Below are positions 10,567-22,942 of a stretch of DNA of 64,000 bases, piece by piece. The notes beneath the pieces are model-generated. The model saw only the letters and a program-made list of their open reading frames with translations. It had not been told where the DNA came from and did not search any database. Each line of letters begins with the position of its first letter. The first letter of the stretch is position 1. The stretch comes from Nemania diffusa (Eukaryota; Ascomycota; Sordariomycetes; Xylariales; Xylariaceae): positions 2,540,001 to 2,604,000 of the forward strand of contig JBBPUQ010000010.1 of assembly GCA_038501195.1 (NCBI GenBank), written 5' to 3'. Both the position numbers and the translations under genes were made by a program.

Positions 10567-13500
10567 GTTGATAGACTCCTGATGACGATTAAGATTAAGA
10601 GGAATAGGTATTATTGTGTTTCTGAGCGAGGGACCGAAGCGAGTGGCCTGGGTTGTTTCAACGATTGCGATGTCGACGAACTTCGACGAGCGAGTTGGAT
10701 AGCGATTGTGATGAGCGATTATATACTGGAGAGCAAAGAGAGCAAGATCTAAACAAAACGAGGACTGGCCTGGCAACCTATATACCTATTTTATCTTGTT
10801 GAGGGGCTGGGACCAACTGGCTGGTTGGGTGGTAGTGGTGGCGAGAATAGCTAGCTCGCCATTCTGGCTTAGATCTGCGACCATCCCGATCGACCTTTGT
10901 TTCCAGGGCAATGATTTTTCTTAGCATATGACAAAGCGACCCCGGTACCATAACGCGAGCGGTGCCAGCCAGGTCAGCTAACGTTGCATCCTGGGGGATG
11001 GGTAGTAGCATTCATTGCCTTTGTTGCTGAGAAGATACTAGGCTGAGGCGAGGAGCGGGCCGATGATGAAAAGTGCTTCCATTCTCATGGCTCCATATAA
11101 TACGAGGTCACAGCTTACCGAACTATACTGCGTAGGTACTCTATATACAATAGGATCAGTCTACTTATTGGAGGAGGGGTTGGAGACAGACATCGTTGGC
11201 AGGGCTGCAACAGAGTGGATGGTGCTTATGCTTATGCGTATTCTAAGTAGGTACCTACTACCTGGGAATGTTGGGAATAGCAGACAGCGGAGGTTTGCTG
11301 GCGTTACCTGCATGGACGAAGTACAAATGCGGTATCTGTCATTGGATAGATACGTCATATGAGGCAGTCGACTTTCGGTTTTCAGTCTAGGGCGAGAGCT
11401 GACAGGAGCAGTTGAGTAGGTAATACTGTAAAGGCTCTAGCGTGAGTGAGCCGAGGATCTGTATTCTGTGTTGTTCTGTGCTGGCCCAAGAGCCTTAGCC
11501 GTTTTCGGGGCCTAATACGACGCTAGTACCGAGAGTGCCGAGTCACAGACCTCGTGTTGCCCCGACAATGTCTTGGCCTCGGTCGTGCATTGGCGCCGAG
11601 ACCGCTCTATTCGTAGACGTCATTGGATAGATCAATTCCCCAAAGCGATGGTTACTGAGCAAAAGCCAATCATCGGTTGGCTCTTATGTGATAAGCCAGT
11701 ATAAAGTGGTTGGGAGGTAATCTGCGCTAGGCCATTGATAGAACTATTGTTCGAGCGAGGACTGCGGAGAGAAAGAAGAACAGAGAATGAAAAAGTGTTC
11801 TTCAACTAAAGGATTTGCTGGACGTTGGTGGGGTACCTACGTAGTACCTACCTATCTAGGTAGTTGATGAGTTTTAAAGTGGACCGCCCACCGATAGGTA
11901 CCTACCTACTGCGTAGATGAATTCATGCAGAGCACATTTATTAGTTATGCATTTATACGATCATCTTTTCTAAAATATCCAAATACCTACCGGCAGTGCG
12001 CCGAGGCATCTCTATGATCGCTACTGGAAGTTGACCGGCCCGATACCCAAAACAAAACCAACGACTCAACACTGAGATTTAGAAGTCTAGTCTACGCGAT
12101 ATCTAAATTCACCCACCTTCTGCACTCCGCAAATAGATCATCTAGATGATGCCTCGTATCGGTGTATTAGTCTATACATCCCTTACACGAGGCCAGGTGA
12201 CAAGTAAGAACCTTTATCACAAAAATAATTTACCTGATCGTTTTCTCTAGCCCCTCTCGTCCTTACTACTTTTGCGCCTACGCTATATCTTGGATAAGCA
12301 TCCTCAACCCTAAAGCCCCAGACAAGCCGTTGGCATTGTCACGAGCCTATCTCGTATGCGTTCGACGATTGCATATGACAGCGACTGGAATACCCACTTG
12401 GTTGGAAGATTGCCAGTGTGTCATCGACTCTAACTCTTCCTCGCGGAGAACACGCTACCTTTGTCTGCTCTATCTTTACAAATGCGGCAAGCCTCTGCAG
12501 TCCTTTACCTACCTGTTAGCATTGTACTTACCTTTATCCTAAGTGATTTGTCACATGCTGAGCGGGGAGCTCTGATCGGCAAAGAATCCAACCTTATCTC
12601 AGCTGACTAAGACTGAGTCGCGATCGGTCCTCTCGGCGGCCTCGTGGGTGACTAAGCTAAGCACCAAACTGTTACCAACCTGACAGTAAATGTAACGCCT
12701 AATGATTAGAGTCAACTTCCTCGATTTCGGTTTCCAATATCAATTCATGCTGGCAAACAAATATGATATGGCGATGTCGATATCCCTGGTAGCCAGCGCG
12801 AGCAACTTGCTGCCGTAGACGTCACACCAGAACAATGTGGTGCAACGAAGGTCTAGAGCCTAGACTCACGTCGGTATTATACAGAGTGCTAAGGGTATTG
12901 CTTACACGTACAAGAACAGCAGTGAGCTAGCCTGTCGAATCTGTACGCAATATGGAGAAATATCTCTGCATACTAGTAAAAGATAAATTGCTTGTACACC
13001 TCGGAATTGACTGAGGTATTTAGGTCAGTCAGGCGTAGATAGGTCTCACAGGTACACAGCAGCCAGTGAAAATCCCACCTTGTACAGCATGTCTCAGTCG
13101 TAGCGGGGAAATAAACACTTTATCGGTGTTTCGCAACATCGAGCCCTGTTCAGACGCTTGAGAATCGAGAACTACTTAAGTCGGTGGACCTTTGGAGGCG
13201 GAGGTGGTTGGGTAGAAGCGGCCAACACCGGCTTATTCGGTGTGACGACGCCTAGACAAAGTGTTGGCAGCCTGGAAATTTTGTTGTAGGTCTACGCAAA
13301 CGTAGAAAGACTCGGTCTGAACTCTAGCTAGGTTTCTATGAAATCTTGCTAAACTAAACTAGGCCTGGCGATCATCCAAAAGCTATTAATGCGAATATAT
13401 ACAGCACGCCCTCAAGATAATATTATTTCATACGAAGATCAAGTTATGTGTAGGTACGGGTAGTAAGATTTTGTGTCTACTCGACTCTATACCTAGCTTA

Positions 13501-15225
13501 CAGGGATCTTAATTGAATGGCCCCTCGGTCTGCCACGATCTACCTACTACGTACACATTAGTCTAGGTACTAATCTAGGTCAGCAACTAAAACTAGTAAG
13601 AAAACGCGAGAAAAGAAAATTTCTTCCTACATGTATACAATATTACTTATCCCTTTTTTGCATGTATCCTATTGGATGGATATTCTAGCGGTGCTGCAGG
13701 AACGGCCTTGGCCAACTTCCAGTTCTCTGAACCACTGGTACGGGTACCTGGCAGAAGCCTCATTCAGCGGGTGGGGCTTCTGTATTCTATGCATACAACT
13801 ACGGAATGACAAACGCCTCTTCCATAACATAGGCGTCCAAATGAAAAGAGTTAGGGATGTGATTTTTATAAGGTGCCAACAAACCCAGGATACTACTACC
13901 TTTTATTACCAGCTCATAAGTATTTGTTCGATGGTGAGTCGACGAGTTGAACAACTCATTCGCCCACTGGAACCGGTAGCGGCGCGAGTCTGCAAGGTAC
14001 AGAAGTCTAGACAACTAATCCAAGCCTATAGAGCCTCCTTAGGGTATCGGCTCGGGGACTCTGACACATGGATTCCTGTCAGGAACCAGGCACAGCGCAG
14101 CACAAGGGACAAACAAACCAATCGGAGCCGAGGATCACGTGCTGCCACATCGACACCATGCAATGGACCTGAGCACGTTTTGTCTAGTCCAGTTTTTCAG
14201 AGTTTTTTTTCACTTTCTATTCCCTGCCCGCACCACATAATACCTATCTAACCTGTGTCTGCCTGTGCAAGTTATATACCCCACCTCGTTGTTGCCCGTG
14301 TGTTTTTCCTGTCCTCTCACTGGGCGTGTATTTAGCCCATCTAAATAGATCGAAAAAAAAATTAGAGTCTTTGGATCCTTCCCGCACTTCCGGACCCCCG
14401 TTAGATCGCGTCAGCCTTACACTACTGTTAGCGCCAAGAAAGACCACGTAGGGTTGAGCTTTACTCACTCAACAGTGGACGCTTCAACGCACTATCTAAT
14501 TAATCACTATATGTCTGTCTGTATAAACCAGAGTGGAAGAGCCAAGAAGGTCATTCACGCCTACTACGCATAGGATCCTGTTTTATCGGCCGTTATGGGT
14601 GAATGATGTCCAAGGAATTCAAGGAATTCAAGGAATCTGCTCTCAATCCTGGCGAGCTATTGTTAGTGCGGCTAGGGGGGCCATGTTTGCGTGTGTCAAC
14701 GTAGGCTCCGACATGGCGCCTTTGAACGTGGAGCGTTTGACCAATGAATTCTCGAGGGACCAGCTTTTCCTTGATGGCTTACACCCATAGCGCTCCTCTA
14801 GGCCTGGATGGATCGGGCATATTACCCTTTGTGATGTTGGTACCTGCATCTGGACTCAGGGATTGTTGGCACCAACAATGTGGCACGGTCACATCCCGTC
14901 TGTCCCTTCGGCAGTCTTCTTCCTTTGTGTGTGCGCTTTCATATAAGAGCTCGTCGTCCTCTCACGACGGAGAAGTTCCACTGCATTTTGCACGCCCATC
15001 TTTACTAACAATCATTTGATTTACGTTCACTCCTTTAGCTTTTAGCTAGGTATTGTTCCTTCTTTTTTGACGGTGATATACACTCCTTGATTACCAGGCC
15101 TCGCTATTGATCTAGCTGCCGCCACGCCCTCCTTCCTACGAGAATCGTATTATACATACAATATCATCTTCCAAAGAACAACAAAGCATACCGCCCACTA
15201 TCATTCTCCACGATCTACGATCACT
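10567..15225. other. Gene-poor region with GGTACCTACC words
   Basis: No gene recognised in 4.7 kb. Palindromic words related to GGTACCTAC recur at about 11125-11140, 11262-11275, 11832-11865, 11896-11912 and 13540-13575. A 206-codon frame at 13631-14251 has no recognisable features. A 9-bp tandem (AAGGAATTC, nearly three units) lies at 14611-14637. The last 200 bases precede the secreted-protein gene and are its likely promoter. Confidence 0.5.
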
Positions 15226-15843
15226 ATGCATTTCTCACACCATTTGACTGCCTTTGCTGCTGCAGCAGCCACGTTGGCCAGTGCCAACTCGATTACCTTT
15301 GTGAACCAGGATGCCACCCAACGCACCATTGTCTTCACTCCCAACGCCGGGCTTCAGCAGATGGACGACGTTGTCATCGCTGGTTTCGATAAGACTCAGG
15401 TTGACTTCCCCGAGGGCTGGATCGGCAACGCCTACTCGGTCTCCGAAGGTGCCCCTAACGTTGTAGGCATGCTAGCTGAGTAAGTCCTATCATGACTGCT
15501 TCCTATCCGAGGCTTTCACAACTAACTTTTTACAAGGGTTACCTTTCAAGGCTGGAATGGTCTCACATACTTCGATGTCTCCGCCATTGTAAACCCCAAT
15601 GACCTCGAAGGTGTCAAGCAATTGTATCCCTCTAGCGAACAGGACGTCCAGGACAAGGTGCAGGTTTCTGGTTGCGCCTTATTCCCCTGCCCTAAAGTAT
15701 ACTACCACCCTGACGACGTCCAAACCGTTACCAGCACCGAGGTGGATTTCATCTGCACCCTAGGCAACCCTCCTTCGACCACTGTCACTCGTGACGTCGA
15801 GGTAGAACTGGTCGCCCGCAAATTCGTCCTAGGCAAATTCTAA
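15226..15843 (+). CDS. Small secreted protein, two exons
   Basis: 186 residues from exons 15226-15479 and 15537-15843; the donor GTAAGT and acceptor AAG keep the frame (Glu codon split). Residues 1-20 form a signal peptide ending ASA-N. The mature protein begins SITFVNQDATQRTIVFTP, continues with VDFPEGWIGNAYSVSEGAPN, a VTFQGWNGLTYFDVSAIVNP block and a Cys-containing C-terminal third (SGCALFPCPKVYYHPDDVQ, ICTLG). This matches a widespread ascomycete family of extracellular proteins sometimes labelled 'DNase1 protein'; no nuclease active-site motif can be seen, so that label is not adopted. Compact beta-rich composition and three or four cysteines suggest a disulphide-stabilised secreted fold. 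Role unknown. Confidence 0.85.
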
Positions 15844-18800
15844 AAGATGGAGCAAGCACTCCACGTTGCCTCTGGCATTACGGACGAATTTATCGCGCTG
15901 GGCGCTCAAGACGATGAACGACAGACATGACAAGATACCCACCCTCAAATCTTCCTTTTCGGCTGTCACGGCGCTCACATTTTGCACCCCGCGACGGCAG
16001 CGTTTACGCTTTTTCTTCTTCTATTATATATAGAGTTTCCTCCCGTGGACAAAGACCAGGGATATGGTGACGGTGCTCGGCAACATAGCGCCAAGGTCAC
16101 ATTTTCTCTCCAGAAGAGCGTTTGCTCTCTTTCTGTTCCTGTGAGGGACAAAAGCATCTACTACTACGACTGTGTTCAGTCTTACTCGTAGTGCCGGGAA
16201 CAGGGAATTGCGGTAGCCATGGCTCCGTACCCTACCCTCCTTCACCGCGCGCTTTGACAAGCGCCATTTCAATCCTTCTTACACTCATTATCTTGACCCA
16301 TTTAAACCTTCCTTTCTTGTATATACATTTTAGAGGATGAGCGGGGGAATTACCTGCAAAAATTATCTTCATTTTTACTTCATTTTTTTCGAGGATAGCA
16401 TATGGAACACTATGGGCTGATTGTCTCATGAGACTACGGCCAAGGCCAAGTGCTGGGGGATTTAACGCACTACCTTCATCTCGCTTTAGCTAGCTTGCCT
16501 TAGCCTAGAGGATGCTCGCGCGTTCTTTGCGTGACTTAGTACCTAGACAATTCAATCCTCTTCGCCATCCTACAATCTGTTCCTTTTTGCACCCGTGAAG
16601 CTAGATCTACGGAGGTAAGCCAGCAGCCTATTATTACCCGCCGCTAGGCTCTCTTGGCGCTTAGATCCTACGATGCGATGCAGGACACGCATGCATTGCC
16701 GGCGAAAATAGAATCCCCTTTCTTCCAACCCCACTCTGCTATGCTTGGCAGGTACTATACCACCCACGATCAGCAGGTGGCTCGATATAGTTCTTATTCC
16801 TATCTCGATAGGGTATTGCTTAATATAGCACTACCTCATGCGATTCGATATTATCTACAATGCCTATGTCTCTAACCCCCAAATGCCCTCCCAGCCAGAT
16901 CGCCATCAATGTATTCAGCTGCCTAGCAGTAGCGCATCTTGTCGGAGAAAAGGATCTGACGGCGGTGGGACAGCGCAATCAAGATGGCGCTGGTACCCGC
17001 GCACAGCGCAGCCCCCAGCCCCCGACCATGCGTACGTAGGACACGCGCGTCCCACGACGCATCGGGGTAGCGACAACGTGCACGCCGTGCACACCAGCAT
17101 CAATCGCGCCCGCCAATCCGCGACAGCAGCCTCACCATTCGCGCAACGCGCTAGCGATACTGCTGCCAGCTTGTATCCAGCGAGACCAGCACGTGCGTCG
17201 CGGGGTTACGCGAGTGACGCACGCGGCGAAACTGTGTCTGCCGGTCGGATGTCACGCGATGCGAGAGGGAGGGACAGCAGAGAGAGAAAGGGCAAGTAAG
17301 CTCGGGCCAAGCGGAGGTTCATGACTACGGCACTGCTTTGGGATGACTGTGAGTAATGGGTAACACCTAGGTAGGCGGATAGGCGCGTATATGAATACTC
17401 GGCCCGATGCGCTGAATCCGGGGGAAAGGCATGAATGTGAGGAGATGCCGCTTGCTCGTCCCGCACCCTGCCACCGCCCACGTAGCTGGTAGCGGTGTGC
17501 AAACCGCTACTATAGCTATAGTTCGCGTTGGTCTCGCGTGATGCACTTCTAGTCGGGCCGTCCCGACTGGATAAATCGCCCACGAGCCTGAAATGCGGGA
17601 TGATGGGAAGCGGGATGAGGGAGAAGTTAGTGTAAATAGTTCATTGCGAATGGGAAGACGGGAAAGGCTCGACGTTTTTATTGGTTGTGCTTCTAATTAA
17701 CTACCTGGCTCCTGCTCGATCCCATGTTCATCCGAAGCTCTCCCAATCCATATTTTAGCCTTTCGGGCAGACTACCAAGACACCCATACCATGCGAGTTA
17801 CCGGCATCCGCTAAAGATCGACCGGATCCGCGCTGGGCGATCTCTCATGCGGCTGCCACGTGCCGTCGAGGCTCACTATCCACATGGACTAGATGCAGAT
17901 CCCTAACGTTGAGAGTGTCTCAGTGACCATACCGGCTAATTCAACACGAACGGTCGAACTGAGTCATATTTTCAATTGATTCAGAGTGCAGCACCATGTC
18001 TACCCCTCCAAAAGTCGCGCTCCGACCCAAGCACCCCGCTCCCAAAAATCAATCCGAATGACCCCACCAAAACCCGACAACCCGTCGCGGGGAAGATAAT
18101 ATTAAATCCCCGTTTTCGGCCAGGAGAATGAGGCTTAAAGCAATCGCTATCGTTGTCTATCAGGTAAACGTAAGCGATCTAGCCAGGCCCATTTACTGAT
18201 CATCAAAGAAACAAAGAGCCAAGTGCCTATCAGGCATCATCGGCACTGTATTGAGATTTTGATTCAATGCCAAAACGGTTGAATCACGTTCAATGCGATA
18301 CCTTTAATAATGGGCTCTCTGTTACTCGGACTTAGATAGCGGGTGCGGGATCTTCCGACCAGAGTATTGATTATCGAGCAATTAAACTTACACGGTTATA
18401 TTGCGTAAGCACCTCGAACTCCCTCCTTAACCATGTGATGGTAGATCTCCATATACAGTTCAAAAAGGTCGAGCCTAATATATTCCTTCATCTCCTCTTA
18501 AAGCGTAGTCGTGCATCTCCACCTTCTTCGATGGCACCTAGTATAATTAAATTGAACTAATTGCTGCAGACGCTAAACTCGAATTAAAAACAACTTGTGC
18601 TAGCAGTCGGTATGTATATAGCAGGGGTTGCTTGTACCTCCGTAAGGGCTAAAAATAGTACCTAGAATTAGGCTTGTTGTAATTAAGTTACGTCTATTAT
18701 TATTCGGTCAGGATGTTCACAATTACCTCATCAACTTTATTGTCCGTAGACCCCCATATCAGTAGTTCGTATCATGTATAGTACATACCTAAGAAAGCTA

Positions 18801-20582
18801 GGGCTTGATGCTAAGAACGATACACTGGATTAAACTACGATTTACTTCAAACGTATGGGATTTTCGCAGGAGGGGGGATAAGTCAGACGAAACACAAAAC
18901 AATGGAAGCACAGAGAAGTGCACCCCTAACGAACTAAGGGAGTGAAATAGTGAAAGGAAGATACATCTGAATGGTGGAGAAGGTGGAAATAGTGTTAAAA
19001 GAACAAGGCTGGCTTTGTTGTGTTTTTAAAATAGAGAACGAAAAAAAATTCATACTGACTGATAAAGGGATCGAAAAGTAGAGAAAAAGGAAAAAAAAGG
19101 AGGGAAGCCTGGCAGGTCAGGGGATCGAACTCACCGCCCTACTACATCCTTCTCGGCGCAGTGTCTTATAGTCGCGCTGTGGTTCTCCAAGAATTCAGTA
19201 GTAACTTCGGACTTATAGTTGCCGGTACGGGATTGCTCTCACCCCCAACCAAATCGACCATTATTGCTAACGGCCGGGGCTTGTTGAAGAGCTCACTGTT
19301 TAGGTTGGCCTATATAGCTTAGGAAGGCGGGGTACAAAGGTACCTGATAGATAGGAGCTGTTTGTTTGTTATTGTTGTTGATTTAGAGTTACTATTTACC
19401 CCATGTGTTGAATCGGTAGGTTGTCTTGTGATGATTTAGTGGTACATGAGTTTAGGTATATGTACAAGGGAGTAACTGCCAAACCACACACCTATCACCA
19501 TATAATATTCGCTTCACCTTCAAACCAGTAAATTTCCGAAGTCTATGCTACATTGCCTATAGTACTACATTGTACTTTAGATTACGTGTCAGCTCCTATC
19601 TAGGGATTTGACTACTGAAAGAGCAGACATAGTTTTTAGTTTGACTAGGTAACTAATTACACCAGACAGGCACACTGTACAGGATTAATACTTCTAGTAA
19701 TAATTTTCTCGCGGTTTTCATCTAGCCCCGATAAAAGAACTAGCAAGGAGTAAATGGTAGTTTGATTTGTCTGTAACGAATGTATCTACATTGCAATGCC
19801 TCATGCTAAATGACTGTAGTATAATTGAGCTGCAGTACTAAGTATTGGAATTATCAAGCGGCTATCCTCTTACGTAGGCGATAATCAATTGGAGTCCTAA
19901 GCAAGTTTCAATAGCAATCTCGCGATGCCCAGCTCTTTATATCTATTGTGACAAGTGTTGTCTAAACCGCTGTAGTTCTTTCGATACTTGGAACATTTCT
20001 TCGAGCTCATAAGCAGAGGAGCGATTGAGGAAGTCACTGTACCAAGATGAGCTCTTCCTACTGTACCTAGTGGATCTCATATTGATCGTAAACTGGTCGG
20101 GATTGAAAATGTGTTCTTTTTTTGGCTAAGATGTTGACGTGATTAGGAGGTGGTATCTGTAAGTTGCGCGTTGGTAGTTGCTGTAAGTAATCAAGAAGAG
20201 CTAAAGACGAGGAAAGATAGCCACCAAAAGGCTTGATACTACGTAGCCCTCGGAGAACTATATCAACTTTGCTGATGCTCGTAGTTCAATCGTATGTAGT
20301 CACACGCGCTTCATACGCGGGCGTCATCTTGGTGGCTCCGAGAGGGAGGCTTAGCTGTGTCACCGAAAAGGTGATATCACACCAGCCATATAGATAGGGC
20401 GAGATAGATCAGGGATATTACGAGTTGCAGTCGCTATGCTAGTCCTATTCACTACGATGGCGGTGGATAGATAGATGCTGCCTGATAAGGCGATAAGGAT
20501 GTCTTAATTTATCTACTTGTGGAATGTCACTAGGCTAATTGTTCTTGATGATTAGGTGTCTTTATCTAGACTGTAGCTCACT
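15844..20582. other. Long intergenic region
   Basis: No gene recognised in 4.7 kb. From about 16900 to 17560 the sequence is GC-rich and open on both strands by composition. Around 19105-19200 there is a TTCGATC-containing stretch on the minus strand that resembles part of a tRNA but fails to fold as one. The rest is AT-rich with many stops. Confidence 0.5.
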
Positions 20583-21806
20583 TCAAATCCCCTTCGCTAG
20601 ATACGGAGCGAGCGTCAACTTGCCCAACACAGCAAACCCAGATGCACCTGAAGCCGCAGGAATGTTATTCGCCAACCCCCGCTTCGCGGCGAATGCTAGC
20701 GTCGCGAACTTGATAGCTTCTTTATATGCCGCCGGCATGTTATATGAGTCACTGAGTACCAGCTTAATACCGTGAGTAGCAATACGCTCTTCGAGCCATT
20801 TCATGAGTGTCGCATTGCGTGTACCACCACCGCTCGCCACGAGCTCCTGTAGCCCTACAGCCTTTGGCAACACGAAACTGGCGAGCGCATTTTCTATCGA
20901 TCTTGCCGTAAACATGGTAAAAGTAGCGACTAGATCTTCCGTAGATGCCGAAGAATATCGCTGGAGAATATCATCCGCATACGCCGATCCGAAGTCCAAT
21001 CGCCACGCTGAGCGAGGAGGCTTCCTCTCAAAAAAGTCGTGCCCCAACAGTTCCTCGAGTAGCGGTTCGATAACCTGGCCTTTAGCAGCAGTCTCTCCGT
21101 CTCTATCGTACTCCTTGCCTTCGCGCCTCCGCATCGCGTGGTCAATCATGACGTTACCTGGGCCCGTGTCAAATGCCATCATGCGGCTACGATCCGAGTC
21201 CGCCAGCTGCAGGTTGGCTATCCCGCCGATATTCAATGTCACGACGGGACGGCCGAGCCCACGAAACGCAACGAAGTCGAGGTATTGCATGAGCGGAGCA
21301 CCGGATCCGCAAAGGGCGTGGTCGACAGGGCGGAACTGAGTCACGGTTGTGATGTTTGTTCTCGCTGCGACCACTCCAGATTCAACGATGAATAGGCCGC
21401 AAGGATACCCGCCCTTCGTCCATAGGTCGGTCAACGGCAATGAAGAAGCTTCCCCTAAACTAGCGATCTTAGGCCGATCCGGAGGTTCTTGGTATATGGT
21501 TTGCCCATCGTATCCGACCACGTCAATATCTTCATGTGTGAGATTATTCTTTGCCAACAGAGTATTGACGGCCTCCGCGTATAAAGCACCGGCAGCATAG
21601 TTTAATCGCGTCAATTCAAATATGGTGAGCTCGTTCTCAAAGGCTCGCACAACAGAGGATCGGAGGTCATCGGGCCAGTCGATAGTCAGTGCGTCGATGT
21701 ACTTGGGAGGGGTAGGATGAGAGTCTGCTCCGATCTCGATAGAACAAATCACAGCATCAACGCCGTCGAATGAGGAGCCGCTATTGAGGCCAATGATGTA
21801 CGGCAT
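20583..21806 (-). CDS. AnmK/levoglucosan-kinase-like anhydrosugar kinase
   Basis: Single-exon, 407-residue member of the anhydro-N-acetylmuramic acid kinase family (COG2377/PF03702, ASKHA fold). In bacteria AnmK opens and phosphorylates 1,6-anhydroMurNAc; in the yeast Lipomyces a homologue is levoglucosan kinase (1,6-anhydroglucose to glucose-6-phosphate). Motifs in order: phosphate-1 loop GLNSGSSFDGVD (6-17), GYDGQT (98-103, usually SHGQT), QFRPVDHAL (158-166, usually starts DFR), GSGAPL (167-172), NIGGIANL (192-199), DTGPGN (213-218, containing the catalytic Asp) and adenosine-binding ASGGGTRN. Ascomycetes have no murein, so an anhydrosugar from pyrolysed or fungal/bacterial glycan is the more likely substrate. 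A sugar porter lies 1.1 kb upstream on the same strand. Full length and apparently active. Confidence 0.88.
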   Translation of the reverse strand: MPYIIGLNSGSSFDGVDAVICSIEIGADSHPTPPKYIDALTIDWPDDLRSSVVRAFENELTIFELTRLNYAAGALYAEAVNTLLAKNNLTHEDIDVVGYDGQTIYQEPPDRPKIASLGEASSLPLTDLWTKGGYPCGLFIVESGVVAARTNITTVTQFRPVDHALCGSGAPLMQYLDFVAFRGLGRPVVTLNIGGIANLQLADSDRSRMMAFDTGPGNVMIDHAMRRREGKEYDRDGETAAKGQVIEPLLEELLGHDFFERKPPRSAWRLDFGSAYADDILQRYSSASTEDLVATFTMFTARSIENALASFVLPKAVGLQELVASGGGTRNATLMKWLEERIATHGIKLVLSDSYNMPAAYKEAIKFATLAFAAKRGLANNIPAASGASGFAVLGKLTLAPYLAKGI

Positions 21807-22942
21807 GTTGAAGTAGAAGCTATGAAAAGGGCGCTGGGTAATAGCCTCAGTTCACCTGAACTTTTGGGTAAGGCATTGAGCAATCAGGTGTCACGATAGA
21901 GGAATCTTATAAGCACAAAATAACTAGGGCACAGTTGACTTGTGATCTAATTTGCTAAATAAAAGAGGAAGAATACTCTACATCGTTGGTCCGGATCTCC
22001 ATTTCGCAATGCTAGTTATTCGGTCCCGCACATGGCTTAGCCCATTTAGACTTAGCGACACACATGCCAAAGCCGAACAAGCATCCACTTGCGGGGATGC
22101 TCACGGGGAGCAATCCGCGGGGAACCCTCCGCGGATTGCTCCCCGGCGTCCCCACAGGTAGCAGATGAGCTCCACCACACGATGTGCGTCGAGTTCTCGA
22201 TTGCTCATAGCAATGTCCATGCCAAGACCACTTGACTGGTGCCACCATCGACTTTCGGACCTGTGGGCCTCCTTTTTGTCAAAAGCGCCGGCGAAAAAGC
22301 CTTTAGAGAGAACTTAAGTTCATCATTCATTATGTGTCTAGGCGCGTTCCTGGAACTTTGGAAGCTCCAACTGGAATTTTGCAGAGCTGCGAGATGAGAT
22401 TCCCTCGGCAGATACAAGGCCCCGTCCCGAACGATCAAGAAGTACTAAGAACGCAACGCTGCAGCAAGATTTAGGGGATTGGGATTCGAGTAAATGGGAA
22501 ATGCTCCGATGTAATAGTTCAAGATGATCATAGATCTACCAGATGTATATATAAGGTCGAATTAAAGAGAGCTTGATTGATCTTGATTATTAGACATCTA
22601 TCACGTTTGCGGCGCATGGAGTAATTAAGGGGGCGTAAACTTATTATCCGGAATGTACAGAAAAATGAAACTAATATATGAAAACATCTCCATCCTTAAT
22701 CCAAAAGGCACCTTTCGGAATTGAAGCAGTATACTCCATGTATGTTCGTGGCCACACACGTGGCGAGATTGATAGTGAAGGTAAGTGCTATACTCCTGAT
22801 TAAAAAATGGTGATAAGGCACAGTAACTCTGAATGAGTCCTACGCCTTGGTGAAACTAAATAGCTATTCTAAACTCTGAAGATACTCCTAGACGACAATC
22901 TCGAGATGACCAGCCCGTCTCGTGGCATTCCACGGGACCTGG
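21807..22942. other. Intergenic between kinase and sugar porter
   Basis: Upstream of the kinase and downstream of the transporter. Holds the strong GC-rich hairpin at 22090-22156, which is the only structured item and lies about 300 bp upstream of the kinase start. The remainder is AT-rich and without gene signals. Confidence 0.6.
22090..22156. promoter_or_regulatory. GC-rich hairpin upstream of the kinase
   Basis: Perfect 17-bp inverted repeat: CGGGGAGCAATCCGCGG at 22104-22120 and its exact complement at 22129-22145, separated by 8 bases; the flanks extend the arms imperfectly (9 of 11 positions) to 22090 and 22156. It contains several SYGGRG words (GCGGGG, GTGGGG) of the kind bound by the carbon-catabolite repressor CreA/CRE1, plus CGG triplets. 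It could be an operator, a terminator-like structure for the upstream transporter, or a small mobile-element relic. Confidence 0.5.

Noticed and set aside
13631..14251. 206-codon open frame as a gene
   Set aside because: No family features, atypical composition and no supporting splice or signal structure.
16838..17583. Long overlapping frames on both strands
   Set aside because: Explained by local high GC; translations are Arg/Ser/Ala-rich without motifs.
19105..19200. Possible tRNA on the minus strand (TTCGATC with a preceding D-arm-like segment)
   Set aside because: The bases flanking TTCGATC do not pair as a T stem and no matching acceptor stem was found.
20583..21806. Bacterial contamination, because AnmK is mainly bacterial
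   Set aside because: It sits between intron-containing fungal genes, and AnmK-like genes are known in many ascomycetes and in levoglucosan-using yeasts.
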